Source of the DNA: Hemibagrus wyckioides
Taxonomy: Eukaryota; Chordata; Actinopteri; Siluriformes; Bagridae
Assembly: GCF_019097595.1 (NCBI RefSeq)
Contig: NC_080714.1
Span: 6,929,259 to 6,993,258 of the forward strand
Length of the DNA: 64,000 bases
Reading direction: 5' to 3'
Numbering within the stretch: the first letter of the stretch is position 1; each line of letters begins with the position of its first letter. Shown in pieces: positions 56,775 to 64,000 of this stretch. The notes under the pieces were generated by a model, which had not been told where the DNA came from, made no database searches, and saw only the letters and a list, made by a program, of their open reading frames with translations. Both the position numbers and the translations under genes were made by a program.

Positions 56775-59700
56775 GTGATCACAGATCCGGCATTTTGCTT
56801 CTGATTCCACTGTAAAATGTCAACCAGCAGACAAACCACCTTATCATGCAGCCATCACACTAAGAAAAAGGTCTATTAAAAGACTCCTAATCAGCTGTTT
56901 TCTCCAAAACGAACTGATTTATTATTCAACATACACTATATTGCCAAAAGTTTTGGGACACCCCTCCAAATCGTTGAATTCAGGTTGGGCTTGACCCCTT
57001 AGTTCCAGTGAAAGGAACTCTTAATGTTTCAGCGTACCAAGACAATTTCATGCTTCTAACTTTGTGGGAACAGTTTGGGGATGACCCCTAATTGTTCCAA
57101 CATGACTGCACACCAGTGCACAAAGCAAGAGTCCATAAAGACCTGGATGAGTGAGTTTGGTGTGGAGGAACTTCACAGAGTCCTGACCTCAACCTGATAG
57201 AACACCTTTGGGATGAATTAGAGCGGAGACGGTGAGCCAGACCTTCTCGTCTGCCATCAGTGCCTGACCTCGTAGATGCTCCTTGAGGAATGGTCAAAAA
57301 TTCCCATAAACACACTTCTAAACCTTGTGGAAACCCTTCCCAGAAGAGTTGAAGCTGTTATAGTTGCAAAGGCAGGCCAACTCCATATTAAATTTATGTG
57401 CATGTAAAGGCACAAAACCTTTGGCAGTATAGTGTATGTTTGCCTTTCTGTACGATTACACATCAGTAGTGTACAGGAAGTTGCTAAAAAATATGTACTG
57501 GAGGCATTTTAAGCCTGACCTGGAAGAACCAGGGGGTATCTGTGTTAGATGACAGGATGTTGAAAGAATTATAGTGAATGAGCCACAGGGCTGGTTACTT
57601 ATTCGGTGCTTAATGTGGTTAGTGGAAATAAATGACTTGTTGGAATACATTTCTCCTAGATCACTTATTTTCAATAACTAATACATTGCTGGTTGAAATC
57701 AGTGGGAAAAAATCAATCACTTTGGTTAGTAAATAAACGATGGGGTGTGTGAGAAGGGTAGGACTAGAACTGTACATACTAAAGCTGTTTATTCATTGGT
57801 TATTTCCAACAATTTTGGTGGAATTTAGAGTTGTCATGTTCTCAAAGGTCAGTTTGGAAGTGACCCCAAACCCCATAAATACACCGGGTGCCTTGATGAC
57901 AATTTTTTGTGCACTTCCTAATATTTTTTTAATCCACATCCTCAAGATTGATTAGGCATGTTATGTCAAACAGGTAGAATTGTTTGTCTTCAGTATCACA
58001 GAAAATTTGGGACACAACTGAGCATGAAGTTTAAAAATCATTGTCATTTGTTTGTTTTGACATAACAGGACAACTGGATCTGCCTGAGGAAGGGATGGAA
58101 GCTATGGTTAAAGCCATTACCCTGCCTGAGGATTTCCCTGACTTTGAGTCACAGCTGCCTGATCTCAAGTACAGTGTTTGCCAAAGACAAGACATTTCTT
58201 GTCTTGAATTTTTACCCATCTTTCTCCTAACTGCAACATTGAAGTGATTTTATTGTGTTTGTTTTCTTATGCAGCACTATTGATGTAGTAGATCACTTTT
58301 CACTGAACCAGAGCCGCACAGAGGAAATCACTATGAAGGAAAACTTTGGAAACAGTTTTCTAGCCATGGATGACTTGGGTAAGAGTTATATATACACTGA
58401 TCAGGCATAACATTGTGAGCACTGACAGGTGAAGTGAATAACACTGATGATCTCCTCATCATGGCCCCTGTTAGTGGGTGGGATATATTAGGCAGCAAGT
58501 GAACATTTTGTCCTCAAAGTTGATGTGTTAGAAGCAGGAAAAATGGACAAGCGTAAAGATTTGAGCGAGTTTGACAAGGACCAAATTGTGATGGCTAGAC
58601 GACTGGATCAGATCATCTCCGAAACTGCAGCTCTTGTGGGGTGTTCCCGGTCTGCAGTAGTCAGTATCTATCAAAAGTGGTCCAAGGAAGGAACAGTGGT
58701 GAACCGTTGACAGGGTCATGAACGGCCAAGGCTCATTGATGCTCGTGAGCAGCGAAGGCTGGCCCATGTGAGCCGATCCAACAGACAGTCTACTGTTGCT
58801 CAGTTTGCTGAAGAAGTTCTGATAGAAAGGTGTCAGAATACACAGTGCATGAAGAGTCAGGGCTTTTTTTGTAACAAAAAGGGGAAAAACACAATATTAG
58901 GTGTGTGGTCATAATGTTATGCCTTATTAGTGTATATTATTAGAGCCTAATCTAATGGAAAATCCAGTAGTGCATGCACTGGCACATATCTGGGTTTTAT
59001 TGTTGAATGTTTTTTTTTCAGGAGATGAAACCCAGTCTCATCAGGGACTGTTTGATACAAGTTTCCAAAGTCTAGGGGCAATCGGTGATGCATTCGGTGA
59101 TGAGGGCATGGCTTTTGATCTTGTTGGTAATGACCTTCTTTACACATCACTGCTCACATTAAAATTGTTTATAGCAGTATGTAATTCATGTATAAGTGTA
59201 TGCATATATTCTTAGCTTGATTATGTAAATGCATGCATGTGCAAACTCTAGTGTGTGTATCTATGTATAGACATTTTTTATTTAAATGACTACCAGAAAA
59301 TTAAATTTGGCAAACCAAATACACTTCTTGATCTATGATGCTCTGGGAGCCTGTTCTTAAGACTTTGTTTCTTGTCCAGATTTCATAGCAAATGCGAATG
59401 AGAATGCACTGCTCACTGATTCCTATGGTGAATCACCTACTGAGATCCCTGCAACACCTCCACCGACTGCTATTAATCCTACTGGTAATTAGTGCCTTTA
59501 TTCTATATTGCTCATTTTTCATGTTGTCATATTGTGTATGAAACGAATCGACTTGGTTTTGTGGTCTGCTGTAAAGAAAGTTGTTGTGCACCTCTCCGTG
59601 GTAACTATGTGTATTGCAGTAATGAAGAATGAATTCAATACTAATGGATTATCGAAAATGGATCACAGTGTGGTCTTAGTTCATAATCCTGAAAATTGGA

Positions 59701-62610
59701 TGTCAAGTGGAAACAAAATATGGGCTAGTGGTCCATGTTTAAAAGAAGAATGCCATTTGTCTCAGAATGTGATTTTCCTTTTGTGCTTATCCAGCTCCAG
59801 AGCCTTCCATATCAACTTCAAAGGCATGGCCAGAGACTCCCACACTGAATGAGACCACACTTCTGGAGAATGCTGAGGAAGGCTTTGCGCTTGAACCTGT
59901 GGCTGTTACACGTATGTCTCTAATCCAAGAATGTAACAATCTGGTTTAGAGTGGAAGATATCTTGGGAGTTCAGTAACCTTGATCAGGCAGCATTATCTG
60001 TGTGCACCAAGCCTTCAATTCAGACCTTATTCAGAATATTAGCAATAATATTTGCATTGATGCTGTTGTGGTTCAGCATCCCACAGCTGGATGCATGCTT
60101 CTACTGCATAAAAATAAATAGCAAAAAAAAAGAAAGAAAAAGTTTTGTGATGCTAGTACCAACTGATGACATTCAGTATAAGAAAAGCCCTGGTGGAAAC
60201 ACCCTGTCTGTTTTTCAATCCATCTTGATCCTTTGAGCAATTTATTTAATCACATCTTGATTATTATTCTCAGCCTCTTCAGAGAGGAAGAAAGGGAGCA
60301 GGAAAAGGAAGCTGGTGGTAGACCAATCTAAGGAGCTTTCTAATGAAGCCATCAAAGCCCAGCTAGTTGAATGCTCTGACATTCTGACCACACTTGACAT
60401 AGCTCCACCCACACGGCAACTCATGGACTGGAAGGAAAATGGAGGGGTGGATTATCTGTTTTCACATTTCTGTACTCCTGTCATGGATAGAAACTTGCAG
60501 AAGGTAACATACACAGGCTTTATAGATTTCTGGAGATTTCATCAGAAAATGTTTAGAGATTTGCATTTCTAGATTTGCAGATCCTTGAACACTCGCATGG
60601 TTTGGTTGTCATGTTAGCGACAGGTGGTCATTGTAATGCAGTCCGACCAGTAATCAGTGTCTGCCCACGTGTCTGGCCTCCCACATTCTATTCTGTGCTC
60701 TCCATAATTACTACATGCAAGAACACAATAAGTACCTCAAAGTCTGAACTCAGCGTTCAACAGCGGGCAATGTATTCCCTGTGGGTTGAAGTTGATATTT
60801 AGCAGTTCAGCTCATTTCACCTTTTAGCATTTATGAATAATAAACTCAAGGATGCTGAATTATAAGCATATATTGTAGACATATGCCAAGTTTCCCAAAA
60901 GCAACACCTTAAGGAAGATATTCACATTCTGTGTAAAATGTGTATTGATTTTGAAACCTGAGGTCATGTCATACTGACTTAGCAAGATGTACAGCCATTC
61001 ATGTCTATATTTTTGGTTTAGTTTATCCAGTGAAAGTGCTTAGCTATTATTATTTTGTCAAAGTGGTGGATTCTGGGTAATAGCTCTGTCAGTGTAATGC
61101 AGCAGTGCACCCTGGTTAAATGTCCTTCCCTCTCTCTCATCTAGCTCTTCCCTAGAGATGTGTTACCTGGAAAAATGGGGCCAGTCAGAGAGGCTGGAGA
61201 TGAAAGTGACCCCAAGGACATGAGGGAGCAGATGAGAGAGGGTAATGCACATGACCATCACAGCAGCTACACAGCTACTGAAGTGTTATGTCCCGCTAAT
61301 AAAAGTGCTTTTCTGTTGCTGTGTGTATGTGCAGATGAAACTGAGAGCAGCGGTGTGCCTATGATGGACGAGATGAGCTTACTGCAGGAGTATGTGGAAC
61401 AAAACAGGGCAGCGGAGGCATCCAGCTTTATCAAACCATCTTTTATACATACAGAGCCTCCAGAATCCAAAGTTAGAAATGTGCACACACTCAAACTGAG
61501 CAGTTTCTCTAAACATGTTACTATAAATTGTGTACAGTTGACGTTCTTGTAACCTTTATTAAAATTGGATTTTAATATAGTGTTGAAATACACTTAAATA
61601 GAATTAACTTTAAAAAAAAACCCAAAAACAAAACAGTAGAGCTATCATTACAAATCACACATGGTGAAAAATTGTAATGTTTTCTTACTCACTAGGGGGC
61701 AGTATAATCATTTTCCATTAATGTTTACAATTTGTTTTTCTTTTAGATATGCTTACATAATGTATATTCATTCATCTTCAGTAAGTTCCTTATCCTGGTC
61801 AGTACAGTCATGTATCAGGATCCCATCCTGGAAATAACAGACGTAAGGCGTGAATACAGTGGACCTGACACTAGTCAATCACAAGGCACTATTCAAACAC
61901 TAATTCACACCTATAGGGAATTTGGAATAGCCAGACCCCTACTGTTTTGTACTTTTCAGCAATGTAAAAATCTGATATAATCAGCTCACCTCTTGCAGGA
62001 TTTTGTTTTAATGTGCTGTTGTTTTAAATGCCAAAAGTCTTCATGGCCACTATAGGTTGTAATAATACATTGGTCGTGCTTAATGTGTGTTATGTAGTTT
62101 TTTGGCTTATTGATTTAAATATTCTAAAAGCCTTAATCAGAATCTGTTTAAAAATGAGACCTGTTATATTCAGTTCACCCCCTGCATATACACCCCCTTT
62201 TCCTTGCATGTGTTCTCATTTTCCTCTTTTCCCTCTCCTACAGGAAAGCAGGTTGGAGGTGTCGCATCCAGAGCCGTTTTCTGAGGAGTCAATGCTGGTC
62301 CATCCATCTGGAATTGACAGTGAAACTCCACGGATGCACACACAGACACAGGTAGTACAAAATGTCCTCTCACGCCCATTCTCACACTCTGTACTGGTGT
62401 GAAGCAGAACATGAGTTTATTACTTGTGTCCAGGAGAGGACACTCTTTCTCCCTCTCTTGTACAAACACATGCCCACTCTTCTTTGAAGCGGATTTCAGT
62501 AATCGATCATACCATTTCATTTTTCATTTCAGTACTCTGCCTTGGACAGCCAGAATGTGGAGGAGAAGAGAATGACTAGTCGAGCACAGAATCTCCTTCA
62601 GGCCATGAGA
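56408..62610 (+). CDS. rad21l1: Meiotic cohesin alpha-kleisin RAD21-like 1 (partial, 3' exons outside window)
   Basis: Alpha-kleisin that bridges the SMC heads of meiotic cohesin. Visible exons: 56408-56554, 56645-56774, 58069-58168, 58275-58378, 59022-59126, 59380-59484, 59795-59911, 60274-60503, 61145-61241, 61335-61471, 62244-62351 and 62533-62610, giving 486 residues in frame. The N-terminal Rad21/Rec8 domain is unmistakable ([51 protein letters not shown]). It is followed by [31 protein letters not shown], a basic patch ([18 protein letters not shown]) and [19 protein letters not shown]. Sequence differences from RAD21 (start MDFFTQLF, short divergent middle, [11 protein letters not shown]) favour the RAD21L1 paralogue. 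The C-terminal winged helix is not in the window. Donors after 56554 (GTGCTC) and 61471 (GTTAGA) are weak, so those two junctions are less sure. Confidence 0.92.
56932..57436. mobile_element. Deleted Tc1-family element in a rad21l1 intron
   Basis: Flanked by TA on both sides. The left end is CACTATATTGCCAAAAG and the right end reads CTTTGGCAGTATAGTG, which are imperfect inverted repeats. The interior keeps decayed 3' transposase sequence, including the stretch for a [14 protein letters not shown] motif with stops. About 500 bp, so it is an internally deleted, non-autonomous copy. Confidence 0.8.
58393..58934 (+). mobile_element. Tc1/mariner relic, family GATCGGTGTA, copy 8 (rad21l1 intron)
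   Basis: It begins 15 bp after the end of the rad21l1 exon at 58378. The transposase start ([20 protein letters not shown]) is on the plus strand near 58543, with the type 1 deletion junction further on. The right end is slightly mutated (CCTTATTAGTGTA). Confidence 0.8.
61770..61940 (+). repeat. Decayed interspersed repeat, same family as 42118-42470
   Basis: Matches only loosely (CACACCTATAGGGAATTTGGAA). Located in a rad21l1 intron. Confidence 0.45.
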
Positions 62611-63368
62611 GTAAGATAGTCCCAACTCTGTCCACAGGAATTGGTCTGTGTGGTTTGTTTCTGATGCAGGCCTGGAGGACTAAATAGGATGATCATATAG
62701 GGCACCAGTTATCCCATACAAAAATAAACAAAATCAGGAATGAGGAATTAAAAATAAGCACATATTTAACAAACAAAATGAAAGGCATGCACGCATGTAC
62801 AGTATTTCTATAATTGGATATCTTATGGTGCCTGTCTGATAATTCCAGTTAGGTGTGGCATCATTTGTCATTCGTCAAAAATGTTTGCACAAAACTGAAG
62901 AAGTGCATCACACCCCTCATTGTAAGAAGGCTGGTTAGCCTTAAAAGAAAAAGCCATCCATATTAATCTTTATAATTATTGTGTGATCTTTAGTGGCATC
63001 CAAGATTTACTTTGAAATAAAATTCTAATTTGCCTCCATTAGTGTAAGCATCTTATCGACATGTTGGTCTGTTCAATTTAATTAATGGCTTCTTAACAGC
63101 AGTGGGATTTGCTTCATCTATACCAGCAGTGCTTTAGTCCTTTAGACTATCCAGCTCCCTCTTCATATCATCTGTACTCTCTGCTCAAACTAATCAGGTT
63201 CCAGCATTAACGCCACTCTGTCTGTCATCACAGAGATTGCTTGCTTGACAAGCCAAGTCTCTGCTGTAGCATAGTGCCACTTGTTTGTATAGCTGCATTG
63301 CATTCTGGAGCTTTGAGTCCAGCATTCCCACCAAATTCTGTGTTGTATTGTGAACAGCAACAAATATA

Positions 63369-64000
63369 TACACTATATTGCCGAAAATTTTCGCTCACCC
63401 ATCCAAATAATCAGAATCAGGTGTTCCAATCACTTCCATGGCCACAGGTGTATAAAATCAAGCACCTAGGCATGCAGACTGTTTTTACAAACATTTGTGA
63501 AAGAATGGGTCGCTCTCAGGAGCTCAGTGAATTCCAGCGTGGAACTGTGATAGGATGCCACCTGTGCAACAAATCCAGTCGTGAAATTTCCTCACTCCTA
63601 AATATTCCACAGTCAACTGTCAGCTGTATTATAAGAACGTGGAAGTGTTTGGGAACGACAGCAACTCAGCCACGAAGTGGTAGGCCACGTAAACTGACAG
63701 AGCGGGGTCAGCGGATGCTGAGGCGCATAGTGCGAAGAGGTCGCCAACTTTCTGCAGAGTCAATCGCTACAGACCTCCAAACTTCATGTGGCCTTCAGAT
63801 TAGCTCAAGAACAGTGCGCAGAGAGCTTCATGGAATGGGTTTCCATGGCCGAGCAGCTGCATCCAAGCCATACATCACCAAGTGCAATGCAAAGCGTCGG
63901 ATGCAGTGGTGTAAAGAACGCCGCCACTGGACTCTAGAGCAGTGGAGACGTGTTCTCTGGAGTGACGAATCGCGCTTCTCCATCTGGCAATCTGATGGAC
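63369..64000 (+). mobile_element. Tc1-family element (TIR family CACTATATTGCC), truncated by the window edge
   Basis: It begins after a TA with CACTATATTGCCGAAAATT, has about 135 bp of leader and then the transposase start. Its TIR matches the internally deleted element at 56932-57436, so both belong to one family. It sits in the rad21l1 intron after 62610. Confidence 0.85.
63505..64000 (+). CDS. Tc1-family transposase, N-terminal part, open to the window edge
   Basis: DNA-binding and early catalytic part of a Tc1/mariner transposase. From ATG 63505 the frame is open for 165 codons to the right edge. A helix-turn-helix region (SREISSLLNIPQSTVSCIIR), the GRPRK hook, a second HTH (SAESIATDLQ) and the start of the DDE domain (VLWSDESRFS, with the first catalytic Asp) are all present. 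The element lies inside a rad21l1 intron. No stop or frameshift is visible in this part, unlike the other Tc1 relics here. Whether the remainder is intact cannot be seen. Confidence 0.9.
   Translation, partial: MGRSQELSEFQRGTVIGCHLCNKSSREISSLLNIPQSTVSCIIRTWKCLGTTATQPRSGRPRKLTERGQRMLRRIVRRGRQLSAESIATDLQTSCGLQISSRTVRRELHGMGFHGRAAASKPYITKCNAKRRMQWCKERRHWTLEQWRRVLWSDESRFSIWQSDG

Noticed and set aside
62170..62520. 116-codon minus-strand open frame
   Set aside because: It overlaps the rad21l1 exon at 62244-62351 in antisense and shows no domain.

Overview
This 64 kb window looks like nuclear DNA of a teleost fish. The evidence is three intron-rich vertebrate genes with GT-AG introns, an AT-rich background, very dense microsatellites, and many Tc1/mariner, hAT-like, pogo-like and tRNA-SINE repeats of teleost type. 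The repeat mix suggests an ostariophysan, possibly a catfish, but this is an impression and not proof.

Layout. (1) 1-28,031, plus strand: frmd3, a FERM-domain membrane-cytoskeleton protein. Its first coding exon lies left of the window; 13 constitutive exons are present, plus one candidate 1,158-nt cassette exon. The largest intron (10,345-19,590) carries a 2.5 kb, 32-bp minisatellite. (2) 28,032-37,192: no gene seen. It holds three probable non-autonomous hAT-like elements, simple repeats and a candidate distal poly(A) signal. (3) 37,193-53,809, minus strand: rasef, complete in 17 coding exons, 711 residues, with EF-hands, coiled coil and a Rab-type GTPase. It is convergent with frmd3. (4) 53,810-56,407: divergent intergenic region holding the rasef 5' flank, a composite Tc1 element with a nested SINE, and a GC-rich stretch with an E2F-like site that probably starts rad21l1. 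(5) 56,408 to the right edge, plus strand: rad21l1, a meiotic alpha-kleisin. Twelve coding exons (486 residues) are visible and the C-terminal exons are beyond the window. A Tc1-family element with an open transposase frame lies in its next intron and runs off the edge.

The genes do not form a pathway: one is membrane-cytoskeletal, one is a Rab-like trafficking GTPase, and one is a meiotic cohesin subunit. Exons were built by hand from splice-site phase. The summed coding length is a multiple of three for frmd3 (1,701 nt visible, including stop), rasef (2,136 nt including stop) and rad21l1 (1,458 nt visible), which supports the models.

The most unusual item is the stop-free 1.16 kb segment at 24,345-25,502 inside frmd3. 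It encodes about twenty imperfect copies of a 14-residue acidic repeat and has splice phases that match its neighbours. Other points of interest are the variant-rich 32-bp minisatellite, two separate deletion-derivative lineages of one Tc1 family, a 90-bp stop-free intron in rad21l1, and a weak rasef splice donor with a strong cryptic donor 31 nt downstream.
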